Shown: in pieces, positions 1 to 8,528 of the stretch | How positions within the stretch are numbered: position 1 is the first letter of the stretch | Layout of the letters: the number at the start of each line of letters is the position of its first letter | NCBI RefSeq assembly: GCF_900115305.1 | Contig: NZ_FOVW01000003.1 | Coordinates: forward strand, 62,001 to 126,000 | Origin: Algoriphagus ornithinivorans | GTDB lineage: Bacteria > Bacteroidota > Bacteroidia > Cytophagales > Cyclobacteriaceae | Reading direction: 5' to 3' | Length of the DNA stretch: 64,000 nt | The notes under the pieces: generated by a model | Told to the model about the DNA's origin: nothing | What the model saw: only the letters and a program-made list of their open reading frames with translations | The model's database searches: none | Program-made: the position numbers and the translations under genes

Positions 1-1182
1 ATCCATCCCATTTTCTACTTGCGCAGCATCGATTCCCTCCGGATCGAAAAAAGTATTGGAAAATTCCCCATTGGCTAATAAAGCTTTCAATGATAGTTGC
101 TCTCCCAAGATCCCTTTATACTTGATGGAACTCACTCGATTTGACCAATCATAGCCGAACTCATCAGAAAATTTAAAATAATCACCCGTTATCAAAGTGT
201 TTACTTCCAAATCATGCCCTTGAGCCAAATTCCAATTCAACCCTATGTAGGCGTCATGGAAATTTAATTTGGAGTTTTTGATATCTAAGTCTCTAGCTTG
301 CTGCAATAACCAATTGGCGTTGGACACTCGTCCGCCAATAATTATACTTGCCTTATCTTTCTGAATAGGGCCTTCTAGCATCAGTTTCGCATTGGAAGTA
401 CCAATACCTGCAAGCCCAGACCAATTCTCTTTAGAGCCTGAGCGCATTGCAATATTCAATGCTGACCCTGCTCTACCCCCTAAATTCGAGGGTAAATTTC
501 CTTTGTAAAGAGTAAATGATTCCGTCACATCGGTATTAAATGCCGACAAAAATCCCAATGCATGATTGGAACTCAAAACTAAAACTTCGTCCATCAACAG
601 GAGATTTTGATCGGTTTTGGCTCCCCTTACATTGATTCCGGAAGTACCCTCACCGACTGAGCTGACACCGGGCAAAAGTTGTAACCCTTTAAAAATATCA
701 GCTTCTCCCAAAAACGCAGGAATTGCCTTGAGTTCGCGTGTGGTCAATTTTTCTATTCCAGTTATTGGATTTCGCACATTTCTATCAGGCTCATCAGAAA
801 GTACTACTACCCCTTCTAACTCATAACTTTTCTCCTCCATAGAAATAGAAATAATTCCATTGTCAAAAAGTGACACTTGAGTAAAAACCGGAATTTTTGA
901 AGTATGCCTGAAGGTGACCTTGTGCTCTCCTGGAGCAAGCTGAATAAAATATGTTCCAAATCTATCGGTACTGATTCCCGAATAAAATCCATCTACATGA
1001 ACTCCTACCCCGTCAATCCCCTCGCCACTTTTCTTGTCGGTAATTTTACCTGTGAGAATATAATTAATAGGATGGTTTCCTTCCTTTTTTCCAAATTGAA
1101 AACTCAAAGAGTCGGTTTGAGCGTAGGAGTTTATTGCCCAAAAAAACAGCAGGAAAGAAAATATCAGTTTTGCTTTAAGCAT
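1..1182 (-). CDS. TonB-dependent receptor, N-terminal part (truncated by window edge)
   Basis: The reading frame starts with ATG at 1182 and runs open to the window edge, giving the first 394 residues. A signal peptide (about residues 1-22, ending SYA-Q) is followed by a carboxypeptidase-regulatory-like beta domain (about 44-115, 'GKITDKKSGEGIDGVGVHV') and a TonB plug domain (about 150-240, with 'LPGVSSVGEGTSGINVRGA' and 'GGRAGSALNI'). Then the first barrel strands begin. This is the architecture of Bacteroidota outer-membrane receptors that import ligands using TonB energy. The substrate cannot be told from this part. It is transcribed away from the lipoprotein at 1376. The barrel C-terminus and any SusD-like or DUF4249 partner would lie outside the window. 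Confidence 0.93.
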   Translation of the reverse strand, partial: MLKAKLIFSFLLFFWAINSYAQTDSLSFQFGKKEGNHPINYILTGKITDKKSGEGIDGVGVHVDGFYSGISTDRFGTYFIQLAPGEHKVTFRHTSKIPVFTQVSLFDNGIISISMEEKSYELEGVVVLSDEPDRNVRNPITGIEKLTTRELKAIPAFLGEADIFKGLQLLPGVSSVGEGTSGINVRGAKTDQNLLLMDEVLVLSSNHALGFLSAFNTDVTESFTLYKGNLPSNLGGRAGSALNIAMRSGSKENWSGLAGIGTSNAKLMLEGPIQKDKASIIIGGRVSNANWLLQQARDLDIKNSKLNFHDAYIGLNWNLAQGHDLEVNTLITGDYFKFSDEFGYDWSNRVSSIKYKGILGEQLSLKALLANGEFSNTFFDPEGIDAAQVENGMD

Positions 1183-1375
1183 ACTTGATTCGAGTAATAA
1201 AAAAATATGAAATTCGTATATGATAAATGTAATTATCAATCCGATAAATTACACTTCAAAAATGTCAAAGCTTTAGAAAAACTTGACAAAGTGTATTTAA
1301 AGGATGATAAAGTCATTAAAATGCTCAAGCTATTACTATTAAATTTACACATTAGAAGACCATAAAATTCGAATC

Positions 1376-1840
1376 ATGAAAAAGCTAATGCTTCTTTTGC
1401 TGACAATTCTTGTGTTCGGTGCCTGTAAAGAATCAGAAGAACCGCTTCAGGATGCTTTTGTATTTGGGAGATGGTCAGCCTTTTGTACGGGCAACTGTAT
1501 TCAGATTTACAAGCTGGAAAATGATAAGTTGTATGTAGACAACTTAAACTCATTTAGGGAAGCCGCCACCATTACTTATAAGCCTACACCTTTAAGTAAT
1601 CAGTACGTAGCGAAGGCAAAATCACTAAGAGATAGCTTTCCACAATCATTGTTGGAAAATCCCTTCTCTGTAATTGGATGCCCGGATTGTGCGGACCAAG
1701 GTGGTATTTATTTGGCTTTTGACAATCGTGAAGGGACTCTATATTGGCAAATAGATGCAGATGAAACTACCTGGCCTGAAGTAATCAGGCCTTATTTGGA
1801 AGAATTGACTGAATTTATAGATCAATTGCCACAGGATTGA
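1376..1840 (+). CDS. Small lipoprotein of unknown function
   Basis: A 154-residue protein with a lipoprotein signal: charged MKK, hydrophobic stretch, then a lipobox ending in Cys17 ('VFGAC'). Export and lipid anchoring are therefore likely. The mature part has two cysteine pairs, 'CTGNC' near residues 38-42 and 'CPDC' near 102-105, that could form disulfides or bind a metal. I do not recognise the family. Its stop codon (1838-1840) directly abuts the stop of the convergent punA-type gene with no spacer, so the two 3' ends must share or overlap their termination signals. Start chosen as the only ATG before the signal peptide. Confidence 0.8.
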   Translation: MKKLMLLLLTILVFGACKESEEPLQDAFVFGRWSAFCTGNCIQIYKLENDKLYVDNLNSFREAATITYKPTPLSNQYVAKAKSLRDSFPQSLLENPFSVIGCPDCADQGGIYLAFDNREGTLYWQIDADETTWPEVIRPYLEELTEFIDQLPQD

Positions 1841-2659
1841 TTAAAGAGCCTGAATCAATTCCTTCATGACTCTCGCCATGATAGGTTCAGCTTTGGCAGC
1901 TGCCTCCAAGACTTCCTGAAGGGTAATTTTCTTTATTTTCCCTTCTACACCTAGATCCGTTATAGCGGAAATTCCAAAAACCTCAATTCCTGATTGTCTG
2001 GCCACCAAAACCTCCGGAACTGTACTCATGCCTACTGCATCAGCTCCAATAATCCTCAAATATTTATATTCTGCAGGAGTTTCCAAATTTGGGCCTGATA
2101 CGCCTGCATACACTCCTTTGTGTAATTTAAAGCCTAAATCTTTCCCGATCTTTTCTGCCTTTTCAATCAATCTTTTTGAGTAAGCATCACTCATATCCGG
2201 AAATCTTGGCCCAAACTCATCCGGATTGTGACCTCTTAAAGGGTTTTCAGGAAATAGATCTATGTGATCGCTGATTATCATGACTTCTCCTACCTCTTGA
2301 TTGGGATTTAGCCCTCCGGAAGCATTGGAAACAAAAAGCCTTTTTACACCCAGCGTCTTCAAAACTCTTACAGGAAATGTCACTTGCTTCATAGAGTACC
2401 CTTCATAGTAATGGAATCTACCCTTCATGGCCACGACTTTTTTGCCACCGAGAGTTCCAAAAATAAGTTTGCCTGAATGGCTTTCAACGGTGGAAACCGG
2501 GAAATGAGGAATATCCGCATAATCGACTTCCAAGTCAGGGTCGATCTGGTCACCCAGTTTACCCAATCCAGTGCCGAGAATAATCATATTCTCTATAGGC
2601 TCAGGATAAAGATTTTTCAAAAAGTTGCTCGCTTCTGCAATTTGAGATGGATAAGTCAT
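1841..2659 (-). CDS. Purine nucleoside phosphorylase (trimeric PNP family)
   Basis: A 272-residue cytosolic enzyme of purine salvage: phosphorolysis of purine (deoxy)nucleosides to base plus pentose-1-phosphate. Family signatures are clear: 'LGTGLGKLGD' near residue 28, 'VSNASGGLNP' near 110, 'GPNLETPAEY' near 190 and the C-terminal strand 'GISAITDLG'. Length fits the trimeric PNP/MTAP superfamily. At the purine-contact position where mammalian and many bacterial PNPs have Asn (ITN), this protein has Asp235 (ITD). In the related MTA phosphorylases an Asp here recognises a 6-amino group, so the base preference is uncertain. ATG at 2659 follows a Bacteroidota-type promoter (2678-2707). Confidence 0.92.
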   Translation of the reverse strand: MTYPSQIAEASNFLKNLYPEPIENMIILGTGLGKLGDQIDPDLEVDYADIPHFPVSTVESHSGKLIFGTLGGKKVVAMKGRFHYYEGYSMKQVTFPVRVLKTLGVKRLFVSNASGGLNPNQEVGEVMIISDHIDLFPENPLRGHNPDEFGPRFPDMSDAYSKRLIEKAEKIGKDLGFKLHKGVYAGVSGPNLETPAEYKYLRIIGADAVGMSTVPEVLVARQSGIEVFGISAITDLGVEGKIKKITLQEVLEAAAKAEPIMARVMKELIQAL

Positions 2660-2677
2660 AGAAGTTTAGGTTTATCG

Positions 2678-2707
2678 CAAAGATATTAATATTGCCCTAG
2701 CTACGAA
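2678..2707 (-). promoter_or_regulatory. Promoter of the PNP gene
   Basis: On the minus strand TATCTTTG (2685-2678) matches the Bacteroidota -7 element TAnnTTTG exactly. It is preceded, 19 nt upstream, by TTC (2707-2705) in the place of the -33 TTG. The predicted transcription start falls close to 2671, giving a leader of about 12 nt. Confidence 0.55.
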
Positions 2708-2754
2708 CTTTTACCCCCTTTAGCTTGTATAGCTTTCAGCATAATTTGAAAAAA

Positions 2755-3279
2755 ATGATTAAGATCATAGTCGGAACAAACCGCAAAAACTCTGTTTCCA
2801 AACAAATCGCCCTATACTATCAAGGCCTATTGAGTCAAAAAGGAGTTGAATCTGAAATTCTGGAATTGGAAGATTTGCCTTCGGATTTTATCGAGACAGC
2901 TCTTTATGAGAATAATGGAAAAAATGAGGAATATAATTCATTCCATCAAAGGGTAGCAGATGGGAAAAAGTTTGTCTTCATCGTCCCTGAATACAATGGG
3001 TCATTTCCAGGGATTTTAAAATCATTCATTGACGGGATGACCTATCCCAATACCTTTAGAAATAAAAAAGCCGCACTAGTCGGCCTTTCTTCTGGAATCG
3101 GGGGAGGTGGCATCGCATTGAGCCACCTCACCGATATATTCCATTACCTAGGAATGCATGTTCTTGCTCTCAAGCCGAAGCTCGCTAAAATAGAGCAAAA
3201 TATGTCAGATAACCTGCTCACCAACAGGCTGTATGTAGAACTGCTGCAATCCCAGGCAGAGATGCTGCTTGATTTTTAG
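2755..3279 (+). CDS. NADPH-dependent FMN reductase-like flavoprotein
   Basis: A 174-residue flavodoxin-fold protein of the NADPH-dependent FMN reductase family (chromate/azo/quinone reductase relatives). The N-terminal phosphate-binding loop 'VGTNRKNSVSKQ' follows the first strand. 'VPEYNGSFPGILKSFIDG' near residue 80 is the characteristic family motif, and 'LVGLSSGIGGGG' follows. It likely reduces flavins or quinones with NAD(P)H in the cytosol. The frame is open 30 nt further upstream (TTG at 2725), but ATG at 2755 directly starts the first beta strand and is preferred. It ends three bases before the convergent ftsZ stop. Confidence 0.88.
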   Translation: MIKIIVGTNRKNSVSKQIALYYQGLLSQKGVESEILELEDLPSDFIETALYENNGKNEEYNSFHQRVADGKKFVFIVPEYNGSFPGILKSFIDGMTYPNTFRNKKAALVGLSSGIGGGGIALSHLTDIFHYLGMHVLALKPKLAKIEQNMSDNLLTNRLYVELLQSQAEMLLDF

Positions 3280-3282
3280 GAC

Positions 3283-4950
3283 TTAGTCCACATTATCATG
3301 CAGAAACCTGTTGTTTCCCAGGATTTCGTTATCATCGTTGACATTGAATTTGCTGATGGTATTCTCTGAACTATGCTCAGGCTCATTCAATGTCACATTT
3401 TTTCTCAAATAAGCAGGAACCTCCATTTTTTCTTTCAACTCTTCCGGAGTCGGGTTAAACGAACGGTTTCCTTTTAGCTTCTCAAATCGCTCATGCGCTC
3501 TTTGAATAGCTTTTTGCTTCATTTGCTCATAGTAGTCATTTGCATAAACCGGCTTGGAAGGCTCTTGATTGGAAGGTAACTCCTGCTCCTTTTTCTCCTC
3601 TTCAGGCTCTTCTTCATAAAGATCATGAACGATCTTTTCAGGCTGAGATGGCTTGGATTCAGTAGGCTTACTCTCCTCTCTCTTTGTAAAATCAAATGTA
3701 AAGGTTGACTCCTGCTTTTCCTTTTCAGGCATAGGTGTTGGCTCTTTTGGAGCTATCGGTGCCTTAGGAGTAGTAAACACGAAGGTGCTTCCATTACTGA
3801 TCGGCTCCTCTTTCACCTTTTCAGATTTTCCGGAATCCAAGTTGATCACCGTCTTTACTTCTTCTGATTCCTCAATTTCAGCAGTAGGCTTTTCAACAAT
3901 AGAAGCTGGGACAGGAGCTGGGGTAGGAGCTACACTTTTCTCCGGAGTTCTTCTAGCACCTTTCAGTTTATCCATTTCGAAACCAGTTGCGATGACAGTA
4001 ACCCTGATCGCCTTACCCAATTCCTGATCAATACCCTGACCAAAAATCACTTCAGCATTATCTCCTGCTTTTTCTTGGATGTATTCAGTGATCTCACTCA
4101 ATTCGTCCATAGAAAGCTCTTCTTCCTCCCCTGACATGATTGACAAAAGGATTTTCTGAGCTCCTTTGATATCTACATTATTCAATAGTGGAGAAGAAAT
4201 AGCCGCACCAGCTGCTCTGATAGCTCTGCCTTCACCTTCCTCAGTAGAAGATCCCATTACGGCTGCTCCGGCATCTTTCATTACAGTCTTAACATCTTCA
4301 AAATCCACGTTTACATCCTGATGAATCGTAATGATTTCAGCGATGGATTTTGCTGCTGTTGTCAGGATGTCATCTGCTTTACCAAATGCAGTTCTGATTG
4401 CCAAGTTCCCGTAAATCTCACGAAGCTTGTCGTTCAAAATTACCAGAACAGTATCGCAGGTTTCACGCAAAGACTCTATCCCTTCCTGAGCTACCGTCAT
4501 TTTCTTTTTCCCTTCAAACATGAAAGGAGCAGTCACGATACCTACTGTAAGGATGTTCAGTTCTTTTGCGATTTTGGCAATAATAGGAGCTGCTCCTGTT
4601 CCGGTTCCACCTCCCATACCTGCGGTAATAAATACCATTTTGGTATTGTCAGCCAATAGCTCACGGATTTCGTCCTGAGACTCAATCGCTGCATTTTTTC
4701 CTTGCTCAGGATTCGCTCCTGCACCAAGGCCTTCAGTCAGGTTTGCACCTAATTGCAATCTTAAAGGAACAGGACTTGACTTTAGAGCCTGCGCATCGGT
4801 ATTGACTACCACAAACTCAACATCCTTAATTCCCTGACTGTACATATGGTTTACGGCATTGGAGCCACCACCACCCACGCCAATTACCTTGATAATTGAC
4901 TTTTGATTCTTTGGAAGATCAAATCTGTAATCTTTCATGTTATCTGACAT
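3283..4950 (-). CDS. ftsZ: Cell division protein FtsZ
   Basis: Tubulin-like GTPase that polymerises into the division ring. The GTP-binding core includes 'GVGGGGSNAVNHM' near residue 24 and the tubulin signature GGGTGTG at residues 113-119. The core ends near residue 335 and is followed by a long, Glu/Pro/Lys-rich linker of about 170 residues and a conserved C-terminal tail ('ILGNNRFLHDNVD'), as is usual in Bacteroidota (555 residues here). ATG at 4950 (MSDNMKDYRF) is preferred over an upstream in-frame TTG at 4980; ATG 4938 is also possible. Last gene of the dcw operon, 95 nt downstream of ftsA by this start. The linker is where membrane and regulator contacts are expected through the tail peptide and FtsA. 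Confidence 0.97.
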   Translation of the reverse strand: MSDNMKDYRFDLPKNQKSIIKVIGVGGGGSNAVNHMYSQGIKDVEFVVVNTDAQALKSSPVPLRLQLGANLTEGLGAGANPEQGKNAAIESQDEIRELLADNTKMVFITAGMGGGTGTGAAPIIAKIAKELNILTVGIVTAPFMFEGKKKMTVAQEGIESLRETCDTVLVILNDKLREIYGNLAIRTAFGKADDILTTAAKSIAEIITIHQDVNVDFEDVKTVMKDAGAAVMGSSTEEGEGRAIRAAGAAISSPLLNNVDIKGAQKILLSIMSGEEEELSMDELSEITEYIQEKAGDNAEVIFGQGIDQELGKAIRVTVIATGFEMDKLKGARRTPEKSVAPTPAPVPASIVEKPTAEIEESEEVKTVINLDSGKSEKVKEEPISNGSTFVFTTPKAPIAPKEPTPMPEKEKQESTFTFDFTKREESKPTESKPSQPEKIVHDLYEEEPEEEKKEQELPSNQEPSKPVYANDYYEQMKQKAIQRAHERFEKLKGNRSFNPTPEELKEKMEVPAYLRKNVTLNEPEHSSENTISKFNVNDDNEILGNNRFLHDNVD

Positions 4951-5045
4951 ATTATTAATTGGTGAATTAGTTATTTTCAATTTGATAGGGTTAGGAAATA
5001 GGGAAATAAGCAGCAGGACCGCTTATCTCCCCCCAATCATAAGCC

Positions 5046-6356
5046 CTAGTAATTACCGTCGTCTCCTATATCATCGTGAATAATGCTCTTGAGCTTATCT
5101 CCGATGTTTCGGAAAATATCTTTTGGATTAAAGTCTTTTTTAATAGCCTTGGGCTGAACACCTGCATTAGCCAGGCGCTTGTTATAATTCTCCTCACGAT
5201 CATCCAAGGCCTTGAAACCTGCTAATACAAGTCCTACTGAAGTAGCAAACATGGGACTTTTCACTTCTTCAATTACTGACTTGCCCAAGTGCTCATTTGG
5301 ATATCCAATTCTGGTATCCAGTCCAGTCATGTATTCGAATAGCTGAGAGATAAACTGCAATTGAGAACCACCACCGGTGATCACAATTCCTCCAGCCAAT
5401 TTCTTATAATGGCCGCTCTGCATAATTTCATTTTGGACGATCTCGATGATCTCTTCCATTCGAGCCTGAATAATTGAGGCCAGATTACGGATAGAAATCT
5501 CTTTTGGAGGTCTATTTCTCAAGCCTGGGATAGACACAATTTCATTTGGATTCGCCTCTTCTGCGATCGCTTTTCCAAATCGTGTTTTTAATAGTTCTGC
5601 CTGATTGTGCATCACCATACATCCCTCTTTGATATCCTTTGTAATAATGTTTCCACCTAAAGGAATCACCGCTGTATGACGGATAATATTTTCGTAGAAA
5701 ATGGCAATATCTGTAGTTCCACCACCGATGTCCACTAAGCAGACACCAGCCTCTTTCTCTTCATCACTCAAGACTGAAAGTGAGCTCGCCAATGGCTCAA
5801 GAATTAACTGCTTGGAAGTTAAATCCGCTCTCCTTACACATCGGTTGATATTATTGATAGCTGTAGTCTGGGCAGTGATGATGTGAAAATCTGCTTCCAG
5901 TCTTGTTCCGGACATACCCACCGGATCCTTTATCCCCCCTTCATAATCCACCGTATAATCCTGAGGCATGACGTGAATAATTCTATTTCCCGGAGGAACC
6001 AGAATATTTTCCATTTCTGAAGAAAGCCTGCGCACATCTTCTATGGTAATTTCATCCTCTGTAGGCGGACGCATGATGCTTCCACTTTGAATTTTGCTCT
6101 GAATATGTTGTCCGGCAATTCCCACGATTACCTCGCCGATTTCAACATCAGCCATTTCAGAAGCTTCTTCTACAGCTTTTTGGATCGCATGAACAGTCTT
6201 GTCAATATTGGTGACGACACCTCGATCTACCCCATCTGACACAGCCTTGCCCATGCCTAGGACTTCGAGTTTTCCATATTCATTCTTGCGACCCACAATG
6301 GCACAAATTTTCGTTGTACCTATGTCGAGTCCGACGATTAGTTTTTCGTTTTCCAT
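5046..6356 (-). CDS. ftsA: Cell division protein FtsA
   Basis: Actin-like ATPase that tethers FtsZ to the membrane and recruits late division proteins. It opens with the phosphate-1 loop 'VGLDIGTTKICAIVG', contains the SHS2 (1C) domain near residues 85-165, the phosphate-2 segment 'VCLVDIGGGTTDIAIF' near 205 and the adenosine motif 'GIVITGGGSQL' near 330. Length 436 residues, normal for the family. ATG at 6356 is preferred; the frame also has TTG at 6380 that would overlap ftsQ. A C-terminal amphipathic stretch ('DIFRNIGDKLKSII') fits the membrane-targeting helix. Ten bases separate it from the ftsQ stop. Confidence 0.96.
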   Translation of the reverse strand: MENEKLIVGLDIGTTKICAIVGRKNEYGKLEVLGMGKAVSDGVDRGVVTNIDKTVHAIQKAVEEASEMADVEIGEVIVGIAGQHIQSKIQSGSIMRPPTEDEITIEDVRRLSSEMENILVPPGNRIIHVMPQDYTVDYEGGIKDPVGMSGTRLEADFHIITAQTTAINNINRCVRRADLTSKQLILEPLASSLSVLSDEEKEAGVCLVDIGGGTTDIAIFYENIIRHTAVIPLGGNIITKDIKEGCMVMHNQAELLKTRFGKAIAEEANPNEIVSIPGLRNRPPKEISIRNLASIIQARMEEIIEIVQNEIMQSGHYKKLAGGIVITGGGSQLQFISQLFEYMTGLDTRIGYPNEHLGKSVIEEVKSPMFATSVGLVLAGFKALDDREENYNKRLANAGVQPKAIKKDFNPKDIFRNIGDKLKSIIHDDIGDDGNY

Positions 6357-6366
6357 ATCCAAGCTA

Positions 6367-7125
6367 TTATTCACAAACAATTTGATCCTTAAATTTTACA
6401 CTCACCCTGCTATAGGTATCCCAGCCTTTTCTGGGTAATATTTCTTTGTAGAAAATCTTAATTCTGTCAAACTTATCCTGGAGATTGAAAGCATCTCCAA
6501 ATTCAATAATCTGACTTCCTACTTGTTGATACATTCTGATATCTGTTGGAGAATTGACTTCCAACTCAGTGATTTGTGCGGACCAGAATTTGTCTGCCGC
6601 TATATACCGGATTAGATCCATCAACTCTGGCATTTCAGAATTGACATCTCCTTTATTCATCAATTTTTCAGCATGCTTGCCCTCCAAAATCAACACTCTA
6701 CTGGTGTAAGTTGGAGAAGTTGGGATAATCAGACCTTCCACCGTGATGTAGCCATCTGCTGCCGTAGGTCTTGCTATTCTTGCAATGGGCTGATGTTGAT
6801 GAATTTCCAGATTTAAAATTCCCTTTTGTCCAATCGTAGCTTGCACAGATTTCACAAATGGATGTCCTTCTATCCTTTTTTCAATTTCCTTCAATGGAAC
6901 CTCTTCTATCATCATGCCCACCTTCAGCTCCGGAAAAGACTCACTGATAATTTGTCGTATTTCAGATTCTTCCACGAAATACAATCCACTGACTCCCCCT
7001 ATTTTGACTTCACTTCCCTGGAATGTCTTGTATAGACTTTGCTTTTCCACAAAACCTATGAATCCTACCAGCACTAAGCTGAGTAGAATAAATACCAATG
7101 ATTTCCTCAGTCCTGTATTTTTCAT
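6367..7125 (-). CDS. ftsQ: Cell division protein FtsQ
   Basis: Bitopic divisome protein linking cytoplasmic ring proteins to periplasmic synthesis of septal wall. A short cytoplasmic N-terminus (MKNTGLRK) is followed by one membrane segment (about residues 9-26), a POTRA-like domain (about 40-110, 'VGGVSGLYFVEESEIRQII') and a beta domain ending at 252. Sequence conservation in this family is low, so the call rests largely on topology, length and place between murC and ftsA. The ATG overlaps the murC stop by 4 nt (ATGA), implying translational coupling. Confidence 0.9.
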   Translation of the reverse strand: MKNTGLRKSLVFILLSLVLVGFIGFVEKQSLYKTFQGSEVKIGGVSGLYFVEESEIRQIISESFPELKVGMMIEEVPLKEIEKRIEGHPFVKSVQATIGQKGILNLEIHQHQPIARIARPTAADGYITVEGLIIPTSPTYTSRVLILEGKHAEKLMNKGDVNSEMPELMDLIRYIAADKFWSAQITELEVNSPTDIRMYQQVGSQIIEFGDAFNLQDKFDRIKIFYKEILPRKGWDTYSRVSVKFKDQIVCE

Positions 7126-8528
7126 GATTCAGAACTATTTAAGCGCGAACGGGTCCAATTCGCAATTTCAGGCACTAAACGATCTATATCTCCAGCACCT
7201 AATGTTACCAGCACTTCAGGATTGGTTGACCTTAAATATGCTGTCAAATCAGTCTTCGCTAAAACTTGCTTTTTCTGGGACTGAATACCTTCTAAAAGCA
7301 TTTCAGAATTAACTCCTTCAATTGGCAACTCTCTGGCAGGATAGATATCCAGTAAGATCACTTCGTCTGCTAGTGATAGGCTTTCTGAAAATCCAGGAGC
7401 AAAATCGCGGGTTCTTGTGTATAGATGAGGTTGAAAAACCACGGTCACCTTTTTTCCGGGGAACATGGCAATCACCGAGCTCAAACAAGCTCTGATTTCC
7501 TCCGGATGGTGCGCATAATCATCTATAAATACCAAGCCTCCTTCATTGACATGTATTTCAAATCTTCTCTTCACGCCTTTGAATGAGCTGATTCCTTTTC
7601 GAACCTGCTCTTCCGTAACCTGATGATCCAGACATACGGCAATGGCTGCCAAGGCATTTTCTACATTATGAAAGCCAGGAATAAATAATTCCAGCCCTTT
7701 TATTTCTTTGTCACCGTCGACATAATCAAAGACAAATGAGCCGGGCATTGCTTTGATATTTTCAGCTCGGATTCCTTCTGATCTCAGACCATAAAATCTG
7801 GTTTTTTCTAAAGGAAGTGAGTCTTCTCCCAACCTATAAGCCGCATTGATTTGTATGTATAGCTTCCCTTTCTTATCCAGCAAGCCCACAAACTGTCGGA
7901 ATCCATCCAGGATGGTGGCCTCATCACCGTAAATATCCAAGTGATCTGGATCAGCACTGGTAATTACCGCCTCATTAGGGTGCAATCTCAAAAATGACCT
8001 ATCAAACTCATCTGCCTCAACTACCATGATTGGCTCACCTTTTTGATCATTCAGAATCAGATTGCTTTGATAATTCTGAGTAATCCCTCCTAAGAATGCT
8101 GCCACAGGTTTTCCTGCGGTTTTCAACATATGAGCAATCAAAGAGGAAGTTGTGGTCTTACCATGAGTACCGGCTACTGCGATACTTCTATGCGATGAGG
8201 TCAATACTCCCAATACCTCGGATCTCTTTTTCATCTCAAAACCCTGAGAGGTAAAAAACTCCAATAAGGAAGAGTTCTTAGGAATCGCCGGAGTCCAGAT
8301 AACCAAAACCTTGGATTTATCAGATAATATATTTTCAGGAATATGCTGGTCAGAGTCCACAAAGGATATAGCAATCCCCTCTTTGACCAATTCCTCAGTC
8401 AAAGGAGAAGGGGTTTTATCATAACCCGCTACAAAATAGCCTTCATGCTGAAACCAGCGGGCCAAAGCACTCATGCCTATGCCGCCAATCCCGAGGAAGT
8501 AGACGCTATTTTTTCCCTTGAAACTCAT
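7122..8528 (-). CDS. murC: UDP-N-acetylmuramate--L-alanine ligase MurC
   Basis: Cytosolic Mur ligase adding the first amino acid, L-Ala, to UDP-MurNAc with ATP. Domain order: Rossmann-like UDP-binding domain ('YFLGIGGIGMSALA', residues 10-23), central ATPase domain with P-loop 'AGTHGKTTTSS' (about 119-129) and 'ADPDHLDIYGD', and a C-terminal ligase domain ('FIDDYAHHPEEI'). Length 468 residues is typical. It overlaps murG by 4 nt upstream and ftsQ by 4 nt downstream, both ATGA junctions, so it is part of one tightly coupled message. Confidence 0.97.
   Translation of the reverse strand: MSFKGKNSVYFLGIGGIGMSALARWFQHEGYFVAGYDKTPSPLTEELVKEGIAISFVDSDQHIPENILSDKSKVLVIWTPAIPKNSSLLEFFTSQGFEMKKRSEVLGVLTSSHRSIAVAGTHGKTTTSSLIAHMLKTAGKPVAAFLGGITQNYQSNLILNDQKGEPIMVVEADEFDRSFLRLHPNEAVITSADPDHLDIYGDEATILDGFRQFVGLLDKKGKLYIQINAAYRLGEDSLPLEKTRFYGLRSEGIRAENIKAMPGSFVFDYVDGDKEIKGLELFIPGFHNVENALAAIAVCLDHQVTEEQVRKGISSFKGVKRRFEIHVNEGGLVFIDDYAHHPEEIRACLSSVIAMFPGKKVTVVFQPHLYTRTRDFAPGFSESLSLADEVILLDIYPARELPIEGVNSEMLLEGIQSQKKQVLAKTDLTAYLRSTNPEVLVTLGAGDIDRLVPEIANWTRSRLNSSES

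Noticed and set aside
3277..3292. GGAC-TTA-GTCC hairpin between the FMN reductase and ftsZ stops as a terminator
   Set aside because: A 4-bp stem with 3-nt loop and no T tract is too weak.
4951..4980. Upstream TTG start for ftsZ at 4980
   Set aside because: The extra ten residues (KITNSPINN) have no counterpart in FtsZ proteins and ATG 4950 or 4938 fits the usual start.
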